Shown: positions 1-24,113, counted from the first letter of the stretch. The stretch is DNA of 64,000 bases from Sitta carolinensis (GCA_032173965.1 JAVUNC010000004.1:21429001-21493000), one strand, 5' to 3'. Numbers and translations are program-made. Notes: generated from the sequence alone by a model not told the origin.

Positions 1-1111
1 AATTGATACTGACACTGCATAGTGAATATATCTGGAAACTAAGTTTACAATTTAATTTGGCATTGAAACTTCAAAACCTGTGTGGTAGCAGATTAATGCA
101 TACCTTAGGTGTTTGGTGAGGTGAAGCCTCCAATAAATGAAGACTGTATATTAATTATAATGAATAAACACTATATCCTGTTTTATTGTGAGTCTGTAGA
201 AGTAATGCATTTCAGAAGAACTCGTTTATGGATTCGCCTGACACTCTCATTAATAAACTCTCCAGGAAAGTTAATTATTAGCAGAAATACCTTTTTATCC
301 CATCTACTCTACAGAGAGTCCTTCTGTGAATTGCCATGAGTGTGAACCATTAATCTTATTTTCCCTGCAGCTTTGCTAAAAGTCAAAATACAGAATTACA
401 AACTCATTTATTTGGTGACAACTCTGCTTATTTCTAAGTAAGTTAATGAAAAAAAACCAGGACTTTCATTTTCTGAATGAAGATTTCTCAGGTACTTTTG
501 TCTATTTTGTCACTGGCAGGAGGAATGGGTTAACTGCACATGTTCATGAGGTGGCACAGAAATGTAACAGTATTGACTGCTTGCCTTGCCACCTGCCTGC
601 TGGTCCACACTGTTTGGAAACCCTGTCTTGGAGTCCATGGAGAGTTTCTGTGAAATGATGGCCAAGAGTATTTCCAAATCTGTTTTTGGGGTGGGAGGTT
701 TTATACTTCTTACAACACTTGCAATGTAAAGGGCAGAACTTTGACTAAACACAATCCCTGCAATTATAGTATATACTCATTATAAGGCTCTCCATTATAG
801 CAATCTCTCTGATATAAAACTACAACAAATCTGAAGTTTGCATATATAAATTTCTTTTGTCTGAGAAAGGATTTTGTGCCACTCACAAAATTGGCACTAC
901 AGAAATTTTAAAGTAAGTTCTTTGTGAAAGAATTTCATAGAATTGGTTTCAAATGTCACCTGTTATTATGAAAGACCTCAACATTTATATTCCTTGGAAA
1001 TTAGTAACAAATATTTCACTAAAATATTTGAAATAGTTTTATTATCCATAACAATCTCAGGTATAAATCAATTTAATTTATTTAGATCTAAAACTCTTCT
1101 TGTATACAAAC
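1..1111 (-). other. CSMD1: CSMD1 intron (3' of linker exon), runs off the window
   Basis: AT-rich intronic sequence. I looked on the minus strand for the expected juxtamembrane exon (a W-K-G-Y-Y-E-Y-type motif) and did not see it. Short open frames on both strands have no family resemblance. No repeat was recognised. Confidence 0.7.
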
Positions 1112-1156
1112 CTGGAGTTTTAGTTATTGTTTCATTAACTTCTCTCACTCCTTTAC
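1112..1156 (-). CDS. CSMD1: CSMD1 45-bp linker exon after sushi 28
   Basis: This short phase 1-1 exon has acceptor TTTTTACTTGTAG before GTAAAGGA and donor GTTTGTAT after CTCCAG. It encodes (S)-K-G-V-R-E-V-N-E-T-I-T-K-T-P, corresponding to the linker between sushi 28 and the juxtamembrane beta-rich region of CSMD1. An N-E-T sequon is present. It is too short to appear as an open frame of note and was found by looking for the expected CSMD1 linker. The donor lacks the usual A/G at +3 and A at +4 but keeps G at +5. The next coding exon was not found in 1-1111. Confidence 0.88.
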
Positions 1157-1926
1157 CTACAAGTAAAAAGACAAATTATCATTTTCATGAACATATTTGT
1201 GTGGTTTTTGTATGTTTGTTTTTTTAAAAATAAAATATTAATACAATACCTGTTGGATGCAATAACCTTTTATCCAATAGAGTCACTTTTAAAACAGAAA
1301 TAACTCATCTTGAATACTTTACATGTTTAAACCTATCCACTTGCACAAAAATGTCAGAAAATAATTTAGGTAAACAACATTTTTATTGTGGAAAGTTTTC
1401 TGGCTAGCTAAGAAGATCATACATTTAGGGCTAAAATGTTTATATCAGTCCCAGTGCTATAAAAGAGAGCCTTATAGAGGGGACAAATCTCTAATTATGA
1501 ATAATAATATATTAAATATAGTAAAAATTGTGTTAAGAAAGACTGATGCATTTATGACACAAACCAGCAAGAGCCAGGTAGATAGCTTGATTCATATAAC
1601 AGGATCAGATACCATGGGAAAGGGTCACAATTTGAGAATTATAAAGGTGTAATTTGCTATATTTCTGGTATACTCAGCAAAGTTATTTCCATTGATCCCA
1701 ATCAAGTTCTGGATTCATCATTTGGCACATTAGAAAGATAGTGTCCTACTGGAAGATTTGGTCTTGCATATTGTTTTTTCTTTCTCTTTAGGAGCAGAAA
1801 TTCACTAAATAGACTGATCAAATACTGTGAAAGCACAAAAAGTGTAGGACACTCTATGAGAATTATATCTAAAGACTACAACCCAATCTTATAGAAATCT
1901 TTACTGAATTTTATCTTCAATAAATT

Positions 1927-2012
1927 AAACAACAACAAAAAACAACAACAAAAAGAAAAAACAGGGAAAAAATACCCCAAAAAAACAACAAAAAAAAAAC
2001 ACCCCAAAAAAA
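1927..2012. repeat. A-rich (AAC)n-like low-complexity tract
   Basis: Runs of A with interspersed C (AACAACAAAA, CCCCAAAAAA) over about 86 bp. An imperfect simple repeat. Confidence 0.8.
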
Positions 2013-2632
2013 GATCATTTATCTCAAATTACGAATTATACAGTATCTATGAAAAATCATCCTTCAGGGACAAAACATAAAGATAAATTCTAGTATGTAG
2101 ATCATATGTCAATGCTGAATCAAAGAAGTCTGCCCTTACATTAAAGAAAAATAAATATTGCTAAAACATCAAAACTATTCAGCACACTTTGATATATTAA
2201 AATTAAAAATCACACTGAAAAATCTTTCCCATGACATCTGACTATTTTTTCCTCTATTTATATTCTAAATATAATTTTATTTTATTTTTCTGAATTGAGA
2301 ACTAAGAGCCATGGTGATTTTCATGTGAAGAGCAAATTCAGACCTCATAACTGTATACTTAGATCTACCCTAGAAAACTATATGAAAGTTTCACTGATAT
2401 AAAGGTGGGCAATAGTGAAAAGATTTTTTTTTCTTACTTTATTCTTAATTTTTATTTTATAAGATCTTTTTACACTAAAAGCATACCTGCATGAATCTAA
2501 AAGCTAGGATATGAAATAACTTTTCTTGTTCTTTTACAAAATCATATATTAAGCACTGAATACATTGAAATATTATTTTAAAATGTGACATAAAGAGAAA
2601 AGCACTTAAAAGTAGTACATTATGTTGTTTAG

Positions 2633-2740
2633 GGTTTTTTGATTTTTTTTGTTTGTCTTTTTTTGGTTTTGTTTTTTGTTTTTTTTGTTGTTTGTTTGTT
2701 TTTTGTTTGTTTGTTTTGTTTTGTTTTGTTTTGTTTTTTT
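2633..2740. repeat. T-rich (GTTT)n / (GTTTT)n simple repeat
   Basis: Imperfect GTTT, GTTTT and poly-T units over about 108 bp. Artefactual Lys/Asn-rich and Phe/Cys-rich frames on the two strands come from this composition. Confidence 0.85.
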
Positions 2741-2958
2741 ATGTGTGTGCCTGTGGTCTTGCACACATATATCCCCTTTTCTTCCTCCATGAGTTTTAGA
2801 TGTTATTTTCACTTTGATTTCTTTGCTATTTCTTTCATAAAATAAAAGCTGTTGCTCCATGCGTGTCATTAAATAGTAAGTGGAAAAAAATAATACTATT
2901 AAATAAAACAAAAATGTCAGGGAAAATGAATTCAAACCCAATAGGATCCAACAAATCA

Positions 2959-4330
<1,372 letters not shown>

Positions 4331-5168
4331 CTAAGGATCAAACAAGAATGTTAGACAGAAGTACCCATCATGTGTATTCAGATATCAAGACAGTGATAAG
4401 TTAATACAGTTTTTTTTTGCCAAAACAAAAATGTCTGCTTTTTACAGTTTATAGAGTTATAATTTTTTTTATGTGATGAAATTGTTGAATAATTAATTAT
4501 TTTGTGATCTTATGTAAAAGCAAAATGTGGAAAAATATCAACAAAGCTGTTTGTATGGAAAAGTACGATATTCATACATTTCTGCTGATTAGTTTTTCAG
4601 TGTGAGAGAAGAAAACAAAATGCCTGAGATGTCTCTTTCCTGAACATCACTGCATATATTCAATAGAATTTGACCATAAAGTCACTTTCAAAGTTTTTTC
4701 ATTATGGGATTTGACTAAATATGGGTTTTTTTTAGAGTGAAAAGAAAATAGACTATGAAGAACTGTTTCATTTACAAATACATTCACTAGAGAAAACTCC
4801 AGGTGAAAACTTCTCATAATGCATTCATTACTATTAAGTTTTATTTGAGATGTTCAACTAGCAGCATGAAGTCAGGGAAATCTTTCCTATGGTCAAATAT
4901 GATATGTCCTTCCTCAAAGGAAAAGGTAAAATAAGTAAGAAAATGCTCTTTAGATTTCAACTACACATAGAAATGCATGAAAACTTCATACAGAATTTCA
5001 GGTCAGAAAGTATTTTCTTAAGAGATGAGAGAGATTGTGTGGACAGTTCTAGTAAAATGAACTTAATGATGGTACTGACAAAAGTAACCAGCAGGTAACT
5101 CCAGGCCAAATTATTTAATGGCACAGAGCTAATCAGCAAAGCATTACTTTTTGTTTTGGTTTGTTGGT

Positions 5169-5190
5169 AATAATAAATAAATAAATAAAT
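5169..5190. repeat. (AAAT)n microsatellite
   Basis: About five tetranucleotide units of TAAA in a row. Confidence 0.8.
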
Positions 5191-6493
5191 TAGACAAAAT
5201 CAACTTTATTGGAAATTATATTACTTTAATTAAGTAGCATATCACACAAGTTGCAAATAAGTAGTGATCAATGTGTATTAGTAAGAGGTTACAGTTATAG
5301 AAAGGCAGATAGCTCTGCACTGCAGACCTCATAGAAAGACTTCAATGGAAATAAAAACTTAGTATCTTCAAAAGTAGCTACCTGCTATCTATACACTCAA
5401 TTACAGAAAACCTACTTATCATGACAGATGTTTACCAAATGCACACAATTTCTGCCAGAAGCAGCTTGGGAAAACCATTACTGATATGGAAGACTTATGT
5501 CTTTCTAACTATTTTTAAACATATTATTCTCTCTATCCTGCCAAGGACAAACAGCATGTCTTGAGTAGGGAGTAGGACAGTGTGTGGCTAGTCTTGAGTC
5601 TAAGTCATCTTACTTGTCCTAATTCTGGTATCTGTCAGTAATAACAGGATGCAAATCCTTTCTCAGTGCTTCAAAGGACCAAGCAAAAAGTAACATAGGT
5701 TCAAGGTAGTTAAAGATTTATACTGCTTTTTTATTTTACTGGTAAAAATTAGAAAAAAAGCAGCACACTCTTTGTATAATACTTGGATGAAAAACATTGG
5801 AGGCATTCATAAGTCAGAGCATATTGAAGCACAAAAGGCAAAGAATAAATGGGGCAAGACAGGATGCTGGTAGACAGGGGAAAACCCTACAAAGATCTGC
5901 TGGCTGTCATCATGTTGTTCTATAATGAGGAAAGACTGCTGAAAAGTGTTTTATAGAAGCTTGGCTATGTCATACAAACAGGAATAATGAATAATACATG
6001 AATAATGCAAGAAAAAACTCCAAAACAATCAATCTAGTTATATAGCCATTAGAGAAAAATCTCCATATTTTGGCACAAGATAGCATTCTGAGAGTGAACA
6101 CATACCGGAGAAAGGCAATGCACAATAGAGGAAGACTTACTACGGCCTCCAGGAGTGAAAGAGAAAGAGATCAGTATATGTAAACAACAGCCAGTAGAAC
6201 AGTGAATTGGCCAGTACAATTTTGTTATTTAAGACAATTTTTGAGGCAAATAAAAAAGGGAGAAAAAAGAAAACAACCCCTGGATAATATTAGGTGCAAA
6301 GATTAGAGCTGTTTTTGAAGAGAAAATGGGGATAGGTACAGGATCAAGATGAGACATCAGAAAGGCAACTGCACTTATTGCTAGAAGCAGAACCACCTTG
6401 GGTAAGGCCACAAGATGTGGGTCAGGGAGACATGCCTCAGTATCTGCGAGCCAGGCAGGAGCAGAAGGGCAAGAAAAGAGCTAACAGCTATAG

Positions 6494-6544
6494 CAAAAAA
6501 AAAAACCCACAAACAAACAAACAAACCAACCAACAAACCAACCA
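6494..6544. repeat. A-run followed by (AAAC)/(AACC) simple repeat
   Basis: Eleven A residues followed by CAAA and CCAA units, about 50 bp. No retroelement body was recognised upstream. Confidence 0.75.
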
Positions 6545-7341
6545 GAAAAATTGCAGGAGAGAGAGGCTACCAATAACCAGAGGAGCTTACAGAAAGGACT
6601 TTTTGGAAAACATTTCTACTAATTTGGTCACAATGGGAACATTGCCCTAGGCTCAGAAATAAGCAACAAACCCAAAGAGAACTTATTTTAAATTTCAGTC
6701 ACTCATATTTATACCTGAAAAATCTATCCACACAATCTACATAATGACTGTGGATTGGTCATTGTTGCACCTAGTGTTATTTCCTCAGTGATTTTTCTGC
6801 CTCTCATTCATTAAACTAACAATCTGTGGGGAATGTGGAAATTATAGAAAGCATATTCATCACAGAGAATCTGGACACAACACAGAATAATTTTATCTTC
6901 TCTGACTAAATAAAATATAGCATGAATTTCTAATTTACTAAAGCCGATTGCTGACTTTTTTGTCAAGGACTACATGGCCATTGGATCGCACAGGTCTTCA
7001 GTTATTAGGTATTTACTGACTATTTATCAATGTATGAAAGAATTATTATCATAAAGTAAGGTAATTATATTATGTCATATCATATTAAGTAATCAATTTA
7101 TAAATAGCCCTCCCTACCGAAGTCTCCTAAAGGATTAAATGCATGATATATTTCAGGGTTAGAAGTTCTTTCTCTAAGCTGAAATTTTTTAAAAAAGCTT
7201 GTAATGAAAAATAAGTTTTTACAAAAAAGAGGGTGGAAACTTCTCAGGATTTGCATCAGACATTTGAGACTACAGCTAACATTTCTTATTAAATTTCTTA
7301 TTTAATTTTAGAAATCAAATAAATAATAATTTAAAAATTAC

Positions 7342-7415
7342 CTCATAACCTCTGGAACTATTTTGTATTCCAAAATGTGGAGTACCAGGGTCTGTACATG
7401 TATTGTGAGCTGGAT
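7342..7415 (-). CDS. CSMD1: CSMD1 exon, first part of sushi domain 27
   Basis: This 74-bp exon has acceptor TTTGCATTAG before ATCCAGCT and donor GTAATTTT after TATGAG. It enters in phase 1 and leaves in phase 0. It encodes D-P-A-H-N-T-C-T-D-P-G-T-P-H-F-G and then I-Q-N-S-S-R-G-Y-E, carrying only the first cysteine of sushi 27. An N-S-S sequon is present. It joins the 112-bp exon at 4219-4330 to complete the domain (62 codons together). Confidence 0.9.
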
Positions 7416-10946
<3,531 letters not shown>

Positions 10947-11120
10947 GCAAACATTGTGGGATGTCTCCCCGCCAAACTCCTCGCCCTTCGCAGGAGAGAA
11001 TAGCTGTGTTGGACAGCTGGTAGCCTTCTGCACAGCTGTAACTCACACTAGCACCCCAGCGGAAATCAGATCCTTCCACTTTCCCGTACGGTACTGCTGG
11101 AGGGGGGCCACAAGTAATAG
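10947..11120 (-). CDS. CSMD1: CSMD1 exon, sushi domain 25
   Basis: This 174-bp exon has acceptor TGACGCAG before CTATTACT and donor GTAAGTTTTC after TTTGC. It encodes I-T-C-G-P-P-P-A-V-P-Y-G-K-V-E-G-S-D-F-R, then Y-S-C-A-E-G-Y-Q-L-S, and ends G-R-G-V-W-R-G-D-I-P-Q-C-L. The tripeptide R-G-D directly after the hallmark Trp is unusual enough to note (see findings). GC content is higher than in the other exons. All four cysteines are present. Confidence 0.92.
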
Positions 11121-13589
<2,469 letters not shown>

Positions 13590-13766
13590 CTGTGCAGTCT
13601 GGAGCAGTGCCAGTCCATGTCCCATTAGCAGTACAATGTCTAGTAGTCAGCCCTGAAGTTTTATAACCTTCCCAGCAGGCATAAATGACTGAGCTGGAGA
13701 ACAATATTCCATCAGTGTATATTATCATACCATTGGCTGGAGTGCCAGGGTTCCCACAAGATACAG
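13590..13766 (-). CDS. CSMD1: CSMD1 exon, sushi domain 23
   Basis: This 177-bp exon has acceptor CTTTGCAG before CTGTATCT and donor GTCAGAAAG after GCACAG. It encodes V-S-C-G-N-P-G-T-P-A-N-G, then I-Y-A-C-W-E-G-Y-K-T-S-G, and ends G-T-W-T-G-T-A-P-D-C-T. An N-G-T sequon is present. An uninterrupted 26-T run on the coding strand lies 17 bases upstream of the exon and merges with the polypyrimidine tract. Confidence 0.92.
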
Positions 13767-13778
13767 CTGCAAAGAAGA

Positions 13779-13783
<5 letters not shown>

Positions 13784-13809
<26 letters not shown>
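13784..13809. repeat. 26-base homopolymer (T on coding strand) at the sushi 23 acceptor
   Basis: Uninterrupted A run on the plus strand, 17 bases upstream of the exon in the gene's direction. It extends the polypyrimidine tract. Confidence 0.9.
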
Positions 13810-13810
<1 letters not shown>

Positions 13811-14499
13811 TGTTGTGACAATAGGTAACTAACTGGGATGAAAAAAAAAAAGGAAAAGAACAACTAGGTTAATAGCTCATCTTTTAAAGCACCTATAGCA
13901 AGTTTCACTGAGAAAATATGTAATAGGTATATTCTTGAATTAACATGTTAATTCTCTTTGTTAATATTATTACTTGTATTTGGGTTTTTTCCCTGGTTTT
14001 TTTTTTTTTTTTCAATTCCTGATTCAGATAGTTTGCTCTTTTTGTTCTACTCCACCCAATACAGTCACTGTATCAAATAAAGCTCATTCAAGACTTTCTA
14101 ACAGACCTGTACCTCTGGTTTGCCTTTTGGCATATCTTTCTATTTTCTTCCTGTCTTCTGGTATCTCCTTTTTCAATTGTAAAAACGCATTAATAGGAAA
14201 TTGTGACCTTCCTGTAAAATGATTTTTTGAATCAAGAAATGAACAGACATTCTGTGTTGGCCTCTGTATCTTTTGGGCATCTCTATCAATCCCTTAAGGC
14301 AATAATCATGTTTCAAATTCTTATGTACAAGACATGAGAGTAGATTACCTTGATTACTTTGATTATATGTTGGGGTTTTTTGGAAGGAGGGTTTTTTTTC
14401 CTGGTGGGCCAACCAATCACTAAAAGAATTTGGGGTTTTGTTTTGAATTTTCCTAACAACTTTTCTAGCAATTCCACTCTTTTGAGACCCCCGCCTAGA

Positions 14500-14560
14500 G
14501 TTCTTCATCCACCTCTGGGGTCTCCAGCAGAAGAAAGACTTGGACCTGCTGCCTGTGCAC
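14500..14560 (+). mobile_element. Short CR1 LINE fragment
   Basis: GGGGTCTCCAGCAGAAGAAAG and GACTTGGACCTGCTG resemble the end of CR1 ORF2 (the GGGCCCCCAGCAC...AAGAAGGACATGGACCTGCTGGAG region). Only about 60 bp is recognisable, so the call is tentative. Confidence 0.45.
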
Positions 14561-15997
14561 CTGCTGGATGGCCCCTAACGTAATAGTTATAATCTAATAA
14601 TTAAAATAAAGCAGTGTTAGGTTTTATGATTAAAACAAACACAATTTGCCAATTAAAAATAGTCTGCCTTTTGTGTTTGGAATAATACCTTAATGCCTTT
14701 TAAAATCAATTTTTTAACCACTTTTTAAGTGTAAAATTTTGTAATAGTGAAGAAAAAATTCAACAGGTTGGAACTTGAACTTGCAGGAATTAATAGGCAT
14801 TCTCCTCCCAATTTCATCCTTACTTAGATGAAATAGGAAACAATTGAAAGATTACAGAAAAATGGAAACAAAAAAGAGGCTTTTTTCTTATTTTTCTTTT
14901 TTTTCTGAAAAGAGAAGGTTGAAGCAAACATTATGATGAAAGGGAGAAAAAAGCAGCATTTAAAATACTGATAATTGCCACTGACTTCTGCTGTCCTACT
15001 AAACTTAATAACTGCATGTAAGGGAAGTAGAAAGGATACTGTAAAACTTCCATTTTCTCTGAAAATACTGATTCAAATACTTATCCTGTGTCCACTGCCA
15101 TTTTTATATAGTTATGATGATATTTGCACTGACAGAAGATTACTCTGTGCTGAAGAATACTGCAAAAGACCAATTGTTCTCAGAATAAAATGTGCAGGTA
15201 AAAAAAGAAAAAGTATTACAAATAATTTTGTCCTATCTTTCATTTTATCATTTAGTTTACAACAGATACTAAAGAATCCATCTACTCTGATGAATTAGAT
15301 GAAGTAATTCTTCAAACATTCTTGGAAAATGAGAAGTCATTACAAAACTGAATTTAAAGTCTTCTATTACTGCTTTCCAATTTTAACTGTACAAAAAAAA
15401 AGTAAAAATTTATTCTGGTTTTTATTTTATTTTAAAATGTGATTTTCAGAAACATTCTCTGTTGCATTTCTTCTGAAAGAGGCAGCATGAAAATATCTCA
15501 TTAGAAATTAGTCTAACTTCTGTGGAGAAATAGGAATTGATTTCTTAATTTAGAATTAATTTATATATTCATTTATGCAACTTTATTTTATCATTTATTC
15601 AGTCCTTGATGCATAGATATTACATAGAAAGAGAAGATTAAAGCATTTTATTGTTACAGAACAGATGACAGGATTATTTATCACTTCATTTTCTTATCTT
15701 CAATCAAAAGCATTTGTTTAGTCTTACATTTAACTCAGATGTCTATTATTTATTTTCAGGCCTATTATTTTTAACTAAAATTATTTTCTCACAAACTTCT
15801 TAAAAATATACATTCCAAAACGTTAACAGTTTGGATTTAAGTTTTCAAGCAAAACATGAATTGCTTGTAAACTTGTTTTATATCACCTTTCTGCATAATG
15901 TTATGAAAGCATATTTCTGCCTAAAAAAATTTTTCAATCAAAGAATAAAAGTCACTAGGAAGTATGTCAATAGTGTCAGAATGCCAATGTATCAATA

Positions 15998-16003
15998 CCT
16001 ACC
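15998..16003. repeat. Left copy of 6-bp LTR target-site duplication
   Basis: CCTACC immediately left of TGTCGTGG. The same hexamer lies at 16712-16717 right after the LTR's terminal CA. An extra shared A at 15997/16711 is probably chance, since 16711 is the LTR's last base. Confidence 0.75.
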
Positions 16004-20802
<4,799 letters not shown>

Positions 20803-20976
20803 CTGAACAGTGAGGGAGAGTCCCACTCCAGTGGCTATCTTCTTGGCACTCCCTCGTAGAATTTCCTATGAGCCTTCGACCCGCTGTGCAAGAATAGTGA
20901 ATTATGGAGCCATACGTAAATTTGTCTCCTGAAAGAATTGCATTTGCAGGTACCCCAGGATGTCCACAAGAAATGG
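20803..20976 (-). CDS. CSMD1: CSMD1 exon, sushi domain 21
   Basis: This 174-bp exon has acceptor TTTGTTAG before CCATTTCT and donor GTACTTG after GTTCAG. It encodes I-S-C-G-H-P-G-V-P-A-N-A-I-L-S-G, then H-Y-S-C-T-A-G-R-R-L-I-G, and ends S-H-W-S-G-T-L-P-H-C-S. It is last in the putative complement cofactor block. An N-S-T sequon precedes the third cysteine. The donor is weaker than its neighbours (+4 is C, +5 is T), but the phase and the homologous junction into G-N-N-P-G-F-C support it. Confidence 0.9.
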
Positions 20977-22564
20977 CTAACAAAGGGAAGACACAACATT
21001 ATGAGATGTTTTTATAGCACAGAAAAAATCTCTTATAACCTTTAAATACAGGGCTGGTTCCACAAAACATATATGTCTGACTGGACTTCAGCCCTTACAT
21101 AGCTTCAGTTTTCTTGTTGCTATAGATGATTTATTGGTCATTTGTAAGATTAAACACAAAACTATGTATAAAACTAGCCTATCCAGTTTAGCCTTTCTCT
21201 AAAAATGTACGGATCTCTTTCCTCATTCATTTCTGTTCATGATCTTTCTCAACAAATAGTGCACCTTATTTTGGTTATCAATAGGAAGGTAGACACCAAA
21301 TAAGTCTATTCCTGTAATGTGCTTATATATTGCAGATATGATAATGTAAGTAGCTTTATTGTATCTACAAGTAGGTACAGTTTAAGCAGCTTAGTGAAAT
21401 AAAATATTTATTCTGTAATATTATTATAGCAATATGATGAACTAGAGTGAGCTAGAGTAAAATGGATTACTGATAATTTTTATAATTTTAAATCACACTT
21501 ATTTTTCTAAGATACAAAGAAGTAAGGAACATTCTTGCACCAATAAATATTCTTGCCAAACTAAAAAAAAAAAAAAAAATGCAGCTACTTTGTGTTTAAA
21601 ATGGCGCATTTTCCCTAATTATTTTACTACTAAAATGTGAATAAACCACTTTTTCAGGTTATAGTTCTTATTGACAGACATTGAAAGCATAGATTGTTGT
21701 GAAAAAGCCAAAAGAAAACTGCTTGGGTCATGTGAATATTAGATATGTAACAGTATGAAAAGCATAATAAAGCAAAATAAATTCACCAACCTAGTGACAT
21801 TTATTGCTCTGGTATATAAGTGTAAATTGATGAACTAAATAATTTTAGTAAAAAATTACAATTCTGTAAAGCAAAACCTTTTAAAACATCTGATATGTTT
21901 CAAATTAAAATATACTTTCATTTCATTTCATTTACTACTTGTAATTGCATTGCAAATCAGAAATCATCTCAGCAAATTATTAGTTATCAGAGAAGGAAAA
22001 TATTTCAATGGAAATTAAACTCAAGTCAAACTTTTATTTTGTAAAGATATGAAGCTTACTGATCACAGAAAATACCAGATTTCCTCCCTCTCTGAAGGGA
22101 AAGTGATGGAGGAAATACATTATGAAAAGATCCTCTTGAGCAAAATTTTACAACACAATATTTCACAGATGTGTTTTCACATATACACTACAATGAATCT
22201 GAAAAAAAAATCTGACATAGGCATTAATGGTCTCAGACTATCATTCTAAATTATAACAAGTAAATAATAATTTTAGATTTCCCTAGCTGTATCCAGATAC
22301 CTTAACAATTCACTGTTAGGGGAAATTAATATTGACTTTCAGGCATTTGAAATAATAGATCCAGTTCCCTGGAAACACATTTTTAATAATGGTAAGTTGC
22401 ATGATATTTTATCTTAATGATTCCTTACTGAGATGTACAATTTGCAATTTATTGATCCTAAAGTCCATGTTGTTTCTTAATAGATGGCTACACATCTTTA
22501 TTTCTATCATGATTTAAAATCATGCACAACTCTTTAATACTGATTTAACCAAATGGATACTTAC
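20977..22564 (-). other. CSMD1: CSMD1 intron between sushi 20 and sushi 21
   Basis: 1.6-kb AT-rich intron with a 17-base A run (21563-21579). Nothing else recognised. Confidence 0.8.
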
Positions 22565-22753
22565 ACAAACACTTTGGTAATGATCTATCCCATAACCCAT
22601 TAGCTTTACAGGTCAGCGCAGACGAGCCCAGGAGATAAAAGCCCTTCTTGCAATGGTATGCCACGCTTGTTCCGTATTTGAAACTTTCCGGATAATTCTG
22701 CTGTCCGTGACGAATCGCATTCTCCACAAAGCCAGGATCAGAACAGTTCACCA
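22565..22753 (-). CDS. CSMD1: CSMD1 exon, sushi domain 20
   Basis: This 189-bp exon has acceptor GTGTTACAG before TGGTGAAC and donor GTAAGTATCC after TTTGT. It begins V-N-C-S-D-P-G-F-V-E-N-A-I-R-H-G and has a slightly long first loop (Q-Q-N-Y-P-E-S-F-K-Y-G). The other cysteines lie in Y-H-C-K, L-T-C-K and P-K-C-L, with Trp in G-L-W-D-R-S. N-C-S is also an N-X-S sequon, but its middle residue is a structural cysteine. Its terminal T joins CC of the next exon to code Ser. Confidence 0.92.
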
Positions 22754-22869
22754 CTGTAACACAGGCAGTATCAATTGCTTATGCACAACAGCAATTTCAT
22801 AACTGCAGCAATGATTTTCACTACTTCACTAGCAGCTCATGACCGTGGTTCATCTACAATTCCTTTGTG

Positions 22870-23535
22870 TGTTTTGTTGGATTGCAAGAAAGTAGACTCC
22901 CTCTGAGGTTCTCAGAGGGAGAAAAGAATGTAGAAGTTGAGTTAAAGCCTTTAGAGAAATTAAAATATATTAAGCCATATAAATATGAAATAGAAGTATA
23001 AGTTTTAGTGTTAAGTAAGTTAAAGTTAAGTAAGTAGAAATATATTTTATATATCTTAAGTGCCTTAGAAGGGTGAAGTACTCTAAGTCCTAGTTAAAAG
23101 TTCAATGCTTAGTTCTAGACATAACTAAAACATAGCAGAATATTGTTTTACATTCCTAGATAGAACCATGTACATAGGTAGATAGAACAATATATGTAAA
23201 TATGCACAAAAATGCGTAAGAATTGACACTGCTTTTCACATTTTCAAGTTAAATTTTAAGAGGTGTAAAGAGAATGTTTTAGAATTGTGTTTTTAGTAAA
23301 TTGGATGATTTATGAATAAAAATCCTCATCTGGGGCCTGTTTGCCCACTTGCTTTTGCTTGGGGCTCTGTCCCAAAGAAGCCTCAATAACCCATGCTCGA
23401 GGCACGGCCGAAAAACTTCAAAATGGACCTTTACCATTCCAAACTTTCGCTTTCAGACTGATGTATTCATACAATGAACAACTTTATAGCACCAACTGCA
23501 GCTCTCGTCCATCTGAAAAACCCTAAAGAACTTGA
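22870..23535 (+). mobile_element. Possible solo LTR-like block
   Basis: The block has LTR-like order: a TGTTGGATTGC start, AAGTTAAGTAAGTTAAAGTTAAG sub-repeats, an AATAAA at 23315-23320 followed by a GC-richer R/U5-like segment (CTCATCTGGGGCCTG), and an end in CTTGACA. I could not find a clean target-site duplication and the left border is a guess. Confidence 0.4.
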
Positions 23536-24070
23536 CAGGTTTTATTCAACTCAATAAATTGAAATATTGACTCCTAAGTAAGACCACGTATTTTTGCTTT
23601 GAAAGTAATACTACAGTTTTACTCCAGTTCTTTTAAGTCTTGGACAAGATACATAGTATCAAGCATACACGTGGTTCAAAGATGAAATTGGAGGAATTTT
23701 TTATCATTCCCTTCGTAGGCTTAGTTTGGTCTTCTACATAATTTTTATGTCAAGGAACAGTACATAGCTTAAATAACACTTTGACATTTTTTAAATTTTT
23801 TTTTTATTTCCTCTAATGAGAAAAATGTCTTCAAATATTAAGGAAATTTTCTGCTATTAATGTGTAGAACAAGAAAAGGAAGACAGTGAGAAATCAAATA
23901 CTTGATAGGGGAGCAAGAGGGAGGGTAAGCACCAGAAAGCAAGAAGTAATTTTTTCAGATAGCCATTAATATTTTAAAGAATGATGGGTTTTTTCATAAC
24001 TGTTTAATTTTTATATAAAGTATAGATACCCTCCCCACTCCTTCATTTTATACTCCACAGTGACTGCACG

Positions 24071-24113
24071 GTCATAGAATCATTTAACAGCTTGGTTTGG
24101 AAGGAACTTTTTC
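24071..24113 (-). mobile_element. CR1 LINE 3'-tail fragment
   Basis: GGTCATAGAATCATTTAACAG followed by CTTGGTTTGGAAGGAAC is the reverse-oriented CR1 3' terminus (TCATAGAATCATAGAATGGTTTGGGTTGGAAGG-type). Only the tail is recognisable. Confidence 0.6.

Larger units (their letters stand above)
4331..7341 (-). other. CSMD1: CSMD1 phase-0 intron splitting sushi 27
   Basis: 3.0-kb intron inserted inside one sushi domain, between the G-Y-E and V-G-S-T residues. It holds two small simple repeats (5169-5190 and 6494-6544) and otherwise unremarkable AT-rich sequence. Confidence 0.8.
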
